From: Tidjanibacter massiliensis
Lineage (GTDB): Bacteria; Bacteroidota; Bacteroidia; Bacteroidales; Rikenellaceae
NCBI RefSeq assembly: GCF_900104605.1
Contig: NZ_LT629960.1
Coordinates: 1,736,001-1,800,000, forward strand
Direction of reading: 5' to 3'
DNA: 64,000 bases
Of the stretch, positions 52,517 through 61,707 are shown one piece after another; positions within the stretch are counted from its first letter, which is position 1, and every line of letters starts with the position of its first letter. The notes beneath the pieces are model-generated. The model did no database searches. It saw only the letters and a program-made list of their open reading frames with translations, and was not told the origin of the DNA. A program made the translations under genes and the position numbers.

Positions 52517-54043
52517 TCAACCTACCCGGATATCGAACGTTCCCTTATAGGAACCCTCTACACGGTATCCGGCATCGCTTTCAAACTCGAACACGATTTC
52601 GTACTCATCCTCACCGATATTCGTCACGGTCATAGTACCGCTCCGGATACAGGCCTCGCCGTTGTAAACGCCGTTCTCCATGCGGACGAACCATGCGTAG
52701 CGCGGCCATATGGGGTGCAGGTAAGTCCCTGCGACGCCGGCGCTGATATTGCCGGGCTGCTTCAGGTCGGGATTGTCGTCGAAGTTCGCCACGACGGTAT
52801 AGATGCCGTCCGGCAGAATATACACATTGTCGTCATTCTTCTCCAACACTTCCGTGATTAACATGAAAGAGATTCTGCCTCCCGTGCCTTCGAAGCGAGG
52901 CTGCTCCGGGAAGGGCGGATTTTCTATAAATTCAACACCTTCATCCCAACACATTATCTCCCATGCGGTCACCTCGTCATGACGCCAGTCGTCATTCGGA
53001 CTGACAATAATCCTGCTCTTGGTAAATTGGCCGAAATCGACATCCTCCTCCAGCGTACTGATGAAGTCGGGTTTTCCCTCCTGCGTTACCTTTACTTCAT
53101 AGGGACCCACCCCCTCCGCATCGGAAGAGACGACCACCCAGCCGACACGGGGCTCAGGGGATTCGTTCTCGATACCACCGACAATGCTCACACGGGTATC
53201 GTCATCAAAATCAATGGCATTAGCGTTAATCCACCCTTCGTCCGTACCGGACTCGTACCGTACCGATACACGCCACTCGACATTGACGGCAGTGACCAGA
53301 ATATTGTAATCGCCGTCTGTCTGTCCGCGGTAATCGAGGACGAATCCCTCCTCGGGGGATGCGCCGTTATTCAGCGCTATGTCGAGCGACGGAGGCAGTA
53401 CCAGCTCCTGCTGCGTCACCCGCACCACCTTCGGCGAGGCTGCCTCGCTGTCCGGCACGACGGTGATGTTCCCCGAACGGGGGGCCTGTCCGGGATTGTC
53501 CGCAACAACCACCGTGAATCCGCCGTCACGTTCGGTAACGGTAATCCACCCGCGTGCGACCTCCTCCACTTCGGTGCTCCACGTAAGTCCCTCGCCTTCG
53601 GTGGTCACCTTCACCTCCTGCGCCGGAGCGTTCTCAGGCTCGAAGGTGAGTGCGGCGGGTTCCACCGTCAGCGAATAGACGACAGGCGTATCGTTCCCGG
53701 CCTGGGCTATTGTCACGCTGCGCGGTTTGACCTTGATATTCCCCTGCGGATTCACCGCCAGGGAGGCGGTGCGCCTCTCCTGTGCGGGGTTGTCCGCCAC
53801 GGAAACGGTCAGGACACCCTCCCTGCTGTCGTCCACCGTCACCCACTCCGAAGCGCCTCCGGAGAGTATGTACTCCCACTCCACACCGACCGCCGTTACG
53901 GTGATTTCCTGCGGGGCCGCGTCCGCCGCGGCGAAATCGAGCTGGAGCGGCTTTACCTCCAGCGACGGCTGCTGTTCGGGTTCATCCCCGCCGTTGCAGG
54001 CGGCCAGCAGGCAGGCTGCCGCCAGATATAAAAACTTTTTCAT
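52517..54043 (-). CDS. BACON-domain lipoprotein, family A member 1
   Basis: 508 residues from ATG 54043 (MKKFLYLAAACLLAAC), lipobox Cys 16. Three tandem BACON-like Ig domains of about 90-100 residues (about 25-115, 120-208, 215-320), each closing with a VTQ- or IAQ-like strand (SVTIAQAG, VVRVTQQE, EVKVTQEG). A distinct C-terminal beta domain (about 325-508) contains LPDGIYTVVANF, WFVRMENG and IRSGTMTVTNIG...YRVEGSYKGTFDIRV. The same domain type with SGTVT-like and G-Y-x-V-x-G-x-Y signatures is found in many Bacteroidales lipoproteins of unknown function. It starts 45 nt after gene B1 and so is the second gene of a B-A operon. Confidence 0.85.
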   Translation of the reverse strand: MKKFLYLAAACLLAACNGGDEPEQQPSLEVKPLQLDFAAADAAPQEITVTAVGVEWEYILSGGASEWVTVDDSREGVLTVSVADNPAQERRTASLAVNPQGNIKVKPRSVTIAQAGNDTPVVYSLTVEPAALTFEPENAPAQEVKVTTEGEGLTWSTEVEEVARGWITVTERDGGFTVVVADNPGQAPRSGNITVVPDSEAASPKVVRVTQQELVLPPSLDIALNNGASPEEGFVLDYRGQTDGDYNILVTAVNVEWRVSVRYESGTDEGWINANAIDFDDDTRVSIVGGIENESPEPRVGWVVVSSDAEGVGPYEVKVTQEGKPDFISTLEEDVDFGQFTKSRIIVSPNDDWRHDEVTAWEIMCWDEGVEFIENPPFPEQPRFEGTGGRISFMLITEVLEKNDDNVYILPDGIYTVVANFDDNPDLKQPGNISAGVAGTYLHPIWPRYAWFVRMENGVYNGEACIRSGTMTVTNIGEDEYEIVFEFESDAGYRVEGSYKGTFDIRVG

Positions 54044-54088
54044 GGTCCGAATCAATTAGGTTAGCGATGAAAACATTTCGTCATTCCA

Positions 54089-55570
54089 TTACTCCGCCAC
54101 GGGCGGAGCCACGTACCATCCGGGGAACTTCATGTGTCCGCCGGCCGAAGACTCCAGATACCGGCCGAAGACTACCGTTCCGTCGGGAGAGATGCTGGTG
54201 ACATAGCAGTTCGGGATGATGATGCCGTAGTTATCGTACACCCACTCCTGCGTCGTACCGAGGTCGGTCCGCGTATTGCAGTCGTAAACGCGGCCGGAGG
54301 AGATGCCGAGCGAACCGAGGCCGATGAATCCGATGCCGTCGTCGGTCACGTGCGTTCCGGTCGATTCACCGTACTCGTCCACGATGACGGTGGTTTCCGT
54401 TTCGACGTCATAGAAGGCGGCAACCTGCGACGTCACCGCATCCATCCGGTTTTCGGCGAGGGTCCACGTCCGGTACGACCCGGCTATCCATTTGCCCGAG
54501 GGGCTGATGTTGGTGCGGTTCGCCTGACAAATCATGCCGTCCGCACAATAGTAATCGTATTCGAGCCCCTGGCTGTCCAGTGCCTTCTCGACCTTCCGCA
54601 CATGCACATCCTTTCCGACGTATTCCGCCTGGCCGCCGTTCTGCCAATCCTTCCAATAGACCATGCCGAAGTCCCAGTTCTCCCACGTCGTACCGTAGAT
54701 GACGGAACCGTCGGCGGAGATGCCGCGCCCCAGAATACCGTACCAGAAATCCTCTCCGACGAAATTCTTGTCCGGCATGGGGAGCTGTTTGGCCAATACG
54801 CCGTCCTCCCACACCAATGTATAGTGCAGTCCGTCGTTGTTTTTGGAATAGCCGACCCAATACCTGCCGTCGGCGGAAACCGCCTGTATTTCGGGAAGCG
54901 TCTTATACCCCTCAGGAATCTCCGGCACGAACGAATTGCCCGTGATGTCGAAAGCGACCTGCCCGCCGTTCTGCCCGTCGGCGATGAACAGCAGTCCCTG
55001 GTCGCTTATCGCGTGGGGCTCGTGAAGCATGTGGAGCGACTGGTGAACGGGACCGAGCACAATCCGTTCGTCGGCCTCCACATCGATGATGACCGGCCAG
55101 AACTCAAACGTATTGCCATCCTCCAGCAGCGTCGATTCGAAGCCGCCCACATACCTGCCGCTCGGGGAGACCACCGCAGTTCCGTTGTCGAAAGTATTCG
55201 TCGTACGGTAACGGGCGATGCTGTTGTCCTTGGGAAGTTGATAAACCCGGATTGGCCTTACGGCTTCACCCGCCTGCACGGTAATATCGGCACTCCGCTC
55301 CGTTCCCGTATCGTTGTCATCCACCGTAACGGTAAGGGTGGTCGCATCGGTACGTTCCACTTTCACCCAGGATGCGCCGGGCTCGGCCGTCCACTGGGCC
55401 GGAGCCGCATCCACGACAATGGCGAGCGGTTCGCTCCCCTCGCCCAGGAACGAACAGGCCGCCTGGCTGACATTCACGTAATGAACCTCCTCGGCCGGAT
55501 TGGTCGTACAACCGCCCGACAGCACAAGGGCGGCGGCCGCCAATCGAATCAGAATTGCATTTTTTTTCAT
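54089..55570 (-). CDS. BACON + propeller-like lipoprotein, family B member 1
   Basis: 493 residues, lipobox LVLSGGC (Cys 21). BACON domain about 27-115 (SFLGEGSEPLAIVVDAAPAQWTAEPGASWVKVERTD...IRVYQLPKDN). The rest is built of repeats of about 50-60 residues centred on a VSPSGRYVGGF, AVSADGRYWVGY, ISADGSVIYGTTWENWDFGM, ISPSGKWIAGSY, VTDDGIGFIGLG or ISPDGTVVFGRY core, resembling HAF-type repeats and suggesting a six- or seven-bladed beta-propeller; the protein ends WYVAPPVAE. Exported and lipid-anchored, probably on the surface. First gene of an operon with A1. Ligand unknown. Confidence 0.85.
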   Translation of the reverse strand: MKKNAILIRLAAAALVLSGGCTTNPAEEVHYVNVSQAACSFLGEGSEPLAIVVDAAPAQWTAEPGASWVKVERTDATTLTVTVDDNDTGTERSADITVQAGEAVRPIRVYQLPKDNSIARYRTTNTFDNGTAVVSPSGRYVGGFESTLLEDGNTFEFWPVIIDVEADERIVLGPVHQSLHMLHEPHAISDQGLLFIADGQNGGQVAFDITGNSFVPEIPEGYKTLPEIQAVSADGRYWVGYSKNNDGLHYTLVWEDGVLAKQLPMPDKNFVGEDFWYGILGRGISADGSVIYGTTWENWDFGMVYWKDWQNGGQAEYVGKDVHVRKVEKALDSQGLEYDYYCADGMICQANRTNISPSGKWIAGSYRTWTLAENRMDAVTSQVAAFYDVETETTVIVDEYGESTGTHVTDDGIGFIGLGSLGISSGRVYDCNTRTDLGTTQEWVYDNYGIIIPNCYVTSISPDGTVVFGRYLESSAGGHMKFPGWYVAPPVAE

Positions 55571-55641
55571 AAGTCGTTTGGAATAATTTGTTAGGTTACT
55601 CTTCTTAAACCGCAGGCGACGCTGTTGTCACCCTACGAATG

Positions 55642-55649
55642 CAAATCTA
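55642..55649 (-). promoter_or_regulatory. Promoter -7 box of the B1-A1 operon
   Basis: TAGATTTG on the minus strand, 72 nt before ATG 55570, in an AT-rich stretch. A ttaggtta element (55591-55598) lies in the leader. The 55650-56153 part of the gap has no recognisable feature. Confidence 0.55.
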
Positions 55650-56153
55650 ATCATAAAACAATATAATAATATTCGGTGTTATAACATTTTCATATTTACC
55701 AAAAAGAGTTTTTTAAAACAAACCGCCACCGAACAAGCGACATTTATGTATAATTACCCGCAACAAAATTCATAAATCCAACAGACAGCGTACATATCAT
55801 CGCTTTTTTCACGCTTTCCACGGCATTCAATTGTCATGGTACCTTTCGCCGCCGCCATGGTCCCGGCGATATCCGAAAAATTCTGCATATATGCAAAAAA
55901 ATAGATATATACAGGCCCCCATACGATGCCATGCAGGACAGGACGGCGGCGGCATTACGTCGGATGCAGCGGACAGCCGGCCAATCGGAACAAGAAATGC
56001 CCGGACACGCATCCGGAACAACCTCGCCGAACGACACGGGCTGCCGGGGTCATCCCGAAAATGCATCTCCGCCGCAGGGCCGTAAACGACAAATGCCGCA
56101 GCTTTCAGCCACGGCATTTACCCCTTGTTATTATCCCATCTCCGTCCATCCTG

Positions 56154-56195
56154 CATAAAAGCGAAAGGGGAGAGCCTTTGAGGCTCTCCCCTTTC
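56154..56195 (-). terminator. Terminator of the B2-A2 operon
   Basis: Perfect 15-bp stem (56163-56177 with 56181-56195, 3-nt loop) followed on the minus strand by gctttta, 31 nt after the stop of A2. Confidence 0.85.
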
Positions 56196-56225
56196 CATGC
56201 AGAATACTTTCGGATTGTCCTGCAA

Positions 56226-57743
56226 TTATTGGGCACGAACATTGAGCGCACCCTCGAACGAACCGGTCACCTTGTAGCCGGCATCGCTCGTAAAGTCGAA
56301 CGTCAGCGTGTAGGTCTCCCCGCTGCGGGCCACGGTCATCGTACCTTCCCTGATGCAGGCATCACCCGTTACGGCATCATCCTGCATCCGGATATACCAC
56401 GTACCTTCCGGGAAAAGCGGATGGGAGAAACCGAACGCACCGCCGCTGATTTGACCGACTTCAGGCGTTATCGTTCCGCTATTGAAGTTGGCGACTACCG
56501 TATAGGTTCCGTCCGCCAGATAATATTCGTTGTCATCGTTCTGAGTCAATACCTCGCCGGCAACCTTCAGGCACATCTTATCGCCGGAGCCTGTAAACAC
56601 ATTTACCCCGTCGTATGAGATACCCTCGTCCCACAAAATGAAATCCCACTCGGTATAAGGCATCTCCCTGTAGTCGTTGTTGGGATATACCAGTACCCGG
56701 CTCTGGGTAAGCACTCCGAAATCGACATCCTCTTCGAGCGTACTGAGGAATTCGGGCTTGCCCTCCTGCATCACGGGAATCTCGAACGGACCGATATCTT
56801 CCACATTCGTGGTGACCACCACTCGGGCGGTACGCGGGTCGGAGGAAGTGTTCTCCCGCTTGTCGAGATTGCAGGCAATATGGATTTTGTTTACATTCTC
56901 GCTCTCAACCTTATTGGCTTCGAGCCAGCCGGAGCCGCCGGCTTCGTATTCCACTTTCACGTTCCATTCGACGTTCACCGGAACCACGTCCACATCGTAG
57001 CTGGTTTCTCCCTTATAGTGAATGGTGAATCCCTCTTCGGGAATCTCTCCGCCGTTGTAGGACATCGAGAAGGAGGGGGGCAGCACCTTGGCCTCCTGCG
57101 TCACGCGGATGGCCTTCGGGCCTACCGACTCCGCACTCGGCGTCAGGGTGACGTTCGCCGAACGTTCCGCCGTGTCGGGATTGTCCTGCACCGTGACGGT
57201 CAGCGTCGTCTCCCCTTCGGTACCTTCCGTCGCAGAGAGGGTTATCCACTCTTTGGCGGCCTCATCAACCGCGGCGCTCCAGGTCATCCCCTCGCCCGAA
57301 GCGGTCACCTTCACGCTCTGGCCTGCGGCACCCTCGGCCTCGAAAGTCAGTGCCGCCGGGTCTACCGTCAGTGAATAGACCTCCGGAGTCTCAGAACCGG
57401 CCTGCGTAACCGTCACGCTCACGGGTTCCAAGTCATCGTTATCTTTGGCAGTTATCCGAATCGAAGCGGTACGTTTCTCGGCCGTCGGATTCTTGGCGAC
57501 CGAGACCAGCAGTTTTCCGGCCGTCCCGTCGTCCACGGTAATCCAGTCGGCCGACGAAGGAACGGCATATTCCCACTCCACGCCGGTGGCGGTCACGGTA
57601 ATCTCCTGCGGAGTCGTATCCTCTGCCCCGAAAGTAAGCGACTTGGGCGACACCTCGAGGGAAGCGGTCTCTCCGCCCCCGTCCTGCGGCGTACATGCGG
57701 CGGCGAGCAGACAGGCCGCCGCGATGAATAATAGCTTTTTCAT
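56226..57743 (-). CDS. BACON-domain lipoprotein, family A member 2
   Basis: 505 residues, lipobox LLAAAC (Cys 17). Collinear with A1: three BACON-like domains (SLEVSPKSLTFGAEDTTPQEITVTATGVEWEY at the first) and the same C-terminal domain (DVDFGVLTQSRVLVYPNNDY...LADGTYTVVANFNSG...IREGTMTVARSGETYTLTFDFTSDAGYKVTGSFEG). Conserved blocks such as STLEEDVDFG, TQSRV/TKSRI and YTVVANF are nearly identical between A1 and A2, while the ligand-side loops differ. It starts 26 nt after B2, so B2 and A2 form one operon like B1 and A1. Confidence 0.86.
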   Translation of the reverse strand: MKKLLFIAAACLLAAACTPQDGGGETASLEVSPKSLTFGAEDTTPQEITVTATGVEWEYAVPSSADWITVDDGTAGKLLVSVAKNPTAEKRTASIRITAKDNDDLEPVSVTVTQAGSETPEVYSLTVDPAALTFEAEGAAGQSVKVTASGEGMTWSAAVDEAAKEWITLSATEGTEGETTLTVTVQDNPDTAERSANVTLTPSAESVGPKAIRVTQEAKVLPPSFSMSYNGGEIPEEGFTIHYKGETSYDVDVVPVNVEWNVKVEYEAGGSGWLEANKVESENVNKIHIACNLDKRENTSSDPRTARVVVTTNVEDIGPFEIPVMQEGKPEFLSTLEEDVDFGVLTQSRVLVYPNNDYREMPYTEWDFILWDEGISYDGVNVFTGSGDKMCLKVAGEVLTQNDDNEYYLADGTYTVVANFNSGTITPEVGQISGGAFGFSHPLFPEGTWYIRMQDDAVTGDACIREGTMTVARSGETYTLTFDFTSDAGYKVTGSFEGALNVRAQ

Positions 57744-57769
57744 AGTTGTATGTATTTAGGTTAGTGTAG

Positions 57770-59254
57770 TTATTCCTCGAGGGGCGGTGCGATGTACCAC
57801 CAAAAGAAATTTACTCCGGATGCAGATGCCAATGGCGAAAATCCGAGTACACATGAACCGTCGGGTGTTATACGGCTGATGTTTCCGTCCGGGACGATGA
57901 TTCCGTAATTGTTTTTTATCCAATCGGCCATGTCGCCGAGGTCGGTACCCGTATTCAAATCGTAAACGACAGATGATGTGGAGGCATATGTACCGATAGC
58001 GATGAAGGCGATGCCGTCGTCGGTGACATACATTCCCATGGATTCGCCGTAATCTTCTACGATAGTCGTCGTTTCTGTTTCCGTATTATAGAAGGCAGCT
58101 TTTTGTATTTTTTTGATTGCCTGCTTGTTTTCGCTTATTTCTTCGGTACGGTAAGTGCTGGCTATCCATTTTCCGGAGGGACTTATTTTCGTGGCGGTTG
58201 CATCGCAGATGAGACCGTCGGCAATATGGGTTTCGTAGGTTGTTCCGTCCGGACGTTCGAGTACGACAGGGGTTACTTTTCGTACATCTTCGCCTACCCA
58301 TTTCGGTTTTCCTGTATTTTCGCCGTTGTTTACCCAATAGAGCATGCCGAAATCGGAGTTCTCCCACGAGGTGCCGTAGATGATTTCGCCGTTTGCGGAG
58401 ATGCCGCGGGCCATGACGCCGACCCAGATTTCTTCATCGCGGAAATTTTTATCGGGTATGGGCAGTTCGTGCGGTACACCGTCAATCCAGAGCAATGGCT
58501 TGTACAAATATTCCAATCCATATCCTTCTTTTGCGTAACCTACCCAATACCGACCGTCTGCGGAAGTCTCTGAAATCGTTGGTTTACACTCGAACCCGCT
58601 TGGTGCTGCGGGAACAGTGATATTGCCGGTGAGGTCGATGGCTATCTGCCCGCCGTTATAACCGTCATCAATAAAAAGTAGCCCCTGATCGGTAATGCAG
58701 GATGTATTGGTAAAATAGTACAGTGCTTCAGGGAAAGGACCGAATTCGTAAACTTCGCCTGTTTTGAGGTCTATGATGGTTGGCGAACGAAGCCAGGAAT
58801 CATCGGCGGCCAGAGAGGGGACATAACCGCCGATGTACCTACCGTTGGGAGACATGACGCCCCCGCTCGAAAAATTCAGCATCCTTCTGTAACGGGCGAA
58901 TTCGTTTTCGGTGGGAAGTTGGTTGATTATAATCTCCTGTGAAGCCTGTCCGGCTGTTACGACGATGACGGTGTTTCTTTCCGTACCCGTATTGTTGTCC
59001 TCCACGGTTAGCGTGAGAGTTGTTCCGTTTTCGCTCTTTTCTGCCTTTACCCAGGTAGCCCCCGGCGAGGCTTCATATGCTGTGGGCGAAGTTTTGACGG
59101 TGATTTCGAGCGGTTGATTATCCGTGCCGAGGAAAGTACATGCAATCTGGCTGAGGTTTACGTAGTGGTACTCCTCTTGGTCGGTCGTACATCCTGTCAG
59201 CGCTGCGAGAACCAGAAGTCCTGCCATGCTTTTGTAAAATGGTTTTCTGTTCAT
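57770..59254 (-). CDS. BACON + propeller-like lipoprotein, family B member 2
   Basis: 494 residues from ATG 59254 (MNRKPFYKSMAGLLVL), lipobox ALTGC (Cys 22); the 60 residues upstream in the same frame lie over the promoter. BACON domain about 28-118, then the propeller-like part with MSPNGRYIGGY, ISANGEIIYGTSWENSDFGMLYW, ISPSGKWIAST, VTDDGIAFIAIG and ITPDGSCVLGFS cores; ends WYIAPPLEE. Less GC-rich than the other members. It uses longer charged loops (EEISENKQAIKKIQ). First gene of the B2-A2 operon. Confidence 0.85.
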   Translation of the reverse strand: MNRKPFYKSMAGLLVLAALTGCTTDQEEYHYVNLSQIACTFLGTDNQPLEITVKTSPTAYEASPGATWVKAEKSENGTTLTLTVEDNNTGTERNTVIVVTAGQASQEIIINQLPTENEFARYRRMLNFSSGGVMSPNGRYIGGYVPSLAADDSWLRSPTIIDLKTGEVYEFGPFPEALYYFTNTSCITDQGLLFIDDGYNGGQIAIDLTGNITVPAAPSGFECKPTISETSADGRYWVGYAKEGYGLEYLYKPLLWIDGVPHELPIPDKNFRDEEIWVGVMARGISANGEIIYGTSWENSDFGMLYWVNNGENTGKPKWVGEDVRKVTPVVLERPDGTTYETHIADGLICDATATKISPSGKWIASTYRTEEISENKQAIKKIQKAAFYNTETETTTIVEDYGESMGMYVTDDGIAFIAIGTYASTSSVVYDLNTGTDLGDMADWIKNNYGIIVPDGNISRITPDGSCVLGFSPLASASGVNFFWWYIAPPLEE

Positions 59255-59320
59255 GTTTGGATGGTTTTTTAGGTTTTTTGTCTGTACAAGGCCCCGGGGA
59301 AGTGTTTTTATGTACGGATA

Positions 59321-59328
59321 CAAACATA
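59321..59328 (-). promoter_or_regulatory. Promoter -7 box of the B2-A2 operon
   Basis: TATGTTTG on the minus strand, 67 nt before ATG 59254, with a TTA-rich upstream region. The segment 59329-59758 shows nothing recognisable. Confidence 0.6.
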
Positions 59329-59758
59329 ATAATAAAATAAAATGAATAATAACACATGTTGTGAAATTTGCATATTTCTTTTTTGATGTTCCATGCATGT
59401 TCGGGTTGTAGATTGTCACGGCAGCGTGTTGCATGTATAAGGGGAGATATTCCTTGCAGCGTGTTATTTTTAACGGCGGGATTGATGAGATGAGCGGATT
59501 CTTTGTATTTATTTTATTGATTTATATATTTTGTGTGGTGGTTTGTTGCCGGGGAGAAAGAGGGGGCGGGAGAGGCTCCTGTGGGGTACATGTAAAATGA
59601 TGACGTATTGTGCCGTGGTTGAATGGGAACTGACGGATGGCGGCGGTGTGGGGCTGGTATCGCCGGGGCACTGCGGCGGGCCGTTTTTTTGTCGTACCTG
59701 CCTTTTTCGGCCGCGGGTGCAGGTACTTTCGCGGCTGAACCGTTTCCGTTCTACGGAA

Positions 59759-59787
59759 CAGCGGCAGCCCTGTCGGGACTGCCGCTG
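59759..59787 (-). terminator. Hairpin downstream of B3
   Basis: cagcggcag pairs with ctgccgctg across a short loop about 25 nt after the B3 stop; no strong T run follows. Confidence 0.55.
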
Positions 59788-59811
59788 TCTTTCTGGCCGT
59801 GCAGGCACGGA

Positions 59812-61266
59812 TTATTGCAGGGGAGGGGCGATGTACCAGTCGTCGAAGCCGCTGCCGAGCGCGTTCACGGACGTACCGAATATGTATCGGCCGTCTGCCG
59901 ATATGTATTCGATGACGCCTCCCGGAATGATGATACCGTAATTCTCGGCGACCCAGTCCGCCATGTTGCCCAGGTCGGTACCCGTGTTGAGGTCGTAAAC
60001 TTTGCCCTCGGTGATGAACATCGTGCCGATGCCGATGAAGGCGATGCCGTCGTCGGTGACGTGCATGCCCGTGGCTTCACCGTAATCCTCCACTACGGTG
60101 GTCGTTTCGGTTTCGGTGTTGTAGAATGCGGGCCGCTGGACGTATGCTATGAAGCCGTCGCTGCCCACCTCTTCTTTCCGGTAGGTGGTGGCAATCCATT
60201 TGCCGGATGGACTGACTTTCGTAATCTCGGCCGTACAGATGCAGCCGTCCACGAGGTTGTATTCATACTCGCCCATCCAATCCTCGACGATGACCGGAGT
60301 GAGCCGGCGTATGTCGTCGCCTACCCATCTGGGCTCTTCGACGGTCGTGCCGTTGTTTTTCCAGTAGAGCATGCCGCAATCGTCGTTTTCCCACGAGGTT
60401 CCGTAGATGATTTCACCGTTTGCGGAGATGCCGCGGGCCAGGACACCTGCCCAGAACTCTTCGTTACGGTAATTCAAGGCCGGCATCGGGAGTTCGGCGA
60501 CTGTGCCCTCCGTCCACAGCAGCGGTTTGAACATGCCGGCCTGAATGTATCCCACCCAATATTTCCCGTCGGACGATGTTTGCGAGACCTCGGGTTTGTT
60601 CGTGTATCCGGCCGCTTCCGGAATGAAGATATTGCCGGTAAGGTCGATGGCTATCTGGCCGCCGTTCTGGCCGTCGCTGATGAAGAGCAGTCCCTGGTCG
60701 GTGATGGCGTTTGCCTGGGATAAAGCATACAGCGACTGCGGATAAGGGCCGAACTCATGCTTCTCGCCTGTTTCCGTGTCGATGATGATGGGCGTGAAGT
60801 ACCACATGTCGTTTTCGTCTACTTGCTCTGAGAACCCGCCCACGTATTTGCCGCTGGGCGACATGGCACCGCCCATTGACGAGAACGTATCCAGTTTGCG
60901 GTAGCGTGCAATCCGGTTGTCGCGGGTGAGCTGCTGTACGGTGATTTCCCGGGAGGCGCTTCCGGCCGTGACGATGATGACCGTGCTCCTTTCGGCACCG
61001 GTGTCGTTGTCCGCTACCGTCAGGATGAGAGTGTTGTCCTCTTCGCTCTTTTCCGCTTTCACCCAAGTGTCGCCGGGGGTGATTTCGTATGCTGCGGGCG
61101 AAGTTTCGACGGTAATGGCCAGCGGGGTGTTGCCGTCACCGTCGAACGAGCAGGCCACCTGGCTGAGTTTTACGTAATGGAATGTCTCTTCCGTTTTCAC
61201 GCATCCCGACAGGGAGGATAACAAGAACATCGCAGCTGCGATACTGCCTGATAAGATTCTTTTCAT
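59812..61266 (-). CDS. BACON + propeller-like lipoprotein, family B member 3
   Basis: 484 residues, lipobox SLSGC (Cys 22). Same layout as B1: BACON domain with ACSFDGDGNTPLAITVETSPAAYEITPGDTWVKAEKSEE, then repeats with MSPSGKYVGGF, TSSDGKYWVGYI, ISANGEIIYGTSWENDDCGMLYW, VSPSGKWIATTY, VTDDGIAFIGIG and ISADGRYIFGTS; ends WYIAPPLQ. It has no family A gene behind it and carries its own promoter and hairpin, so it is monocistronic. Confidence 0.86.
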   Translation of the reverse strand: MKRILSGSIAAAMFLLSSLSGCVKTEETFHYVKLSQVACSFDGDGNTPLAITVETSPAAYEITPGDTWVKAEKSEEDNTLILTVADNDTGAERSTVIIVTAGSASREITVQQLTRDNRIARYRKLDTFSSMGGAMSPSGKYVGGFSEQVDENDMWYFTPIIIDTETGEKHEFGPYPQSLYALSQANAITDQGLLFISDGQNGGQIAIDLTGNIFIPEAAGYTNKPEVSQTSSDGKYWVGYIQAGMFKPLLWTEGTVAELPMPALNYRNEEFWAGVLARGISANGEIIYGTSWENDDCGMLYWKNNGTTVEEPRWVGDDIRRLTPVIVEDWMGEYEYNLVDGCICTAEITKVSPSGKWIATTYRKEEVGSDGFIAYVQRPAFYNTETETTTVVEDYGEATGMHVTDDGIAFIGIGTMFITEGKVYDLNTGTDLGNMADWVAENYGIIIPGGVIEYISADGRYIFGTSVNALGSGFDDWYIAPPLQ

Positions 61267-61337
61267 GGCTTGTCAGTTAATTGGTTAATTTAATCGTTTC
61301 GGCGGCGGTCGTTGGGCAGACCGTCGTCCATTTCGAA

Positions 61338-61368
61338 CAAACATAATAATTATATATAAATAAGTCAA
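61338..61368 (-). promoter_or_regulatory. Promoter of B3
   Basis: On the minus strand TTG (61368-61366), 20-nt spacer, TATGTTTG (61345-61338); predicted leader about 65 nt. It is the best promoter match in the array. Confidence 0.68.
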
Positions 61369-61486
61369 TAATATATATAGTTGTTGTGAAATTCACGTAT
61401 TTCTGCGTCATTGCTATGAATATCACAAAATGAAGGACGATTTCCCTTTCCGGTCTTCCTTGGCCGGAAGGCGGGTCAGGCCGGGA

Positions 61487-61542
61487 GGCCGGGTATCGGA
61501 GGCCGGGTATCGGAGGCCGGGTATCGGAGGCCGGGTATCGGA
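61487..61542. repeat. 14-bp tandem repeat, four exact copies
   Basis: The unit aggccgggtatcgg is repeated at 61487, 61501, 61515 and 61529, with a degenerate partial copy after it. It lies in the 441-nt gap between B4 and B3, upstream of the B3 promoter, and is not coding. Confidence 0.9.
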
Positions 61543-61620
61543 GGTCGGAAAAGTGAAGTGTCGGGGGAGAAAGTGGAATAGAGAAATAGAAGGGATTGGC
61601 GGTTGCGGCATGGATGGCCA

Positions 61621-61654
61621 TAAAAAGAGCAACCGGCCGCGAGCGGTCGGTTGC
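61621..61654 (-). terminator. Terminator of B4
   Basis: 12-bp stem (61629-61640 with 61643-61654, one G-U pair) followed on the minus strand by ctcttttta. Confidence 0.82.
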
Positions 61655-61707
61655 CTTCGATTTTTGGTGCCGGCCTGGGAAAGGCCGGCGGTTATCCGAT
61701 AGGTATG

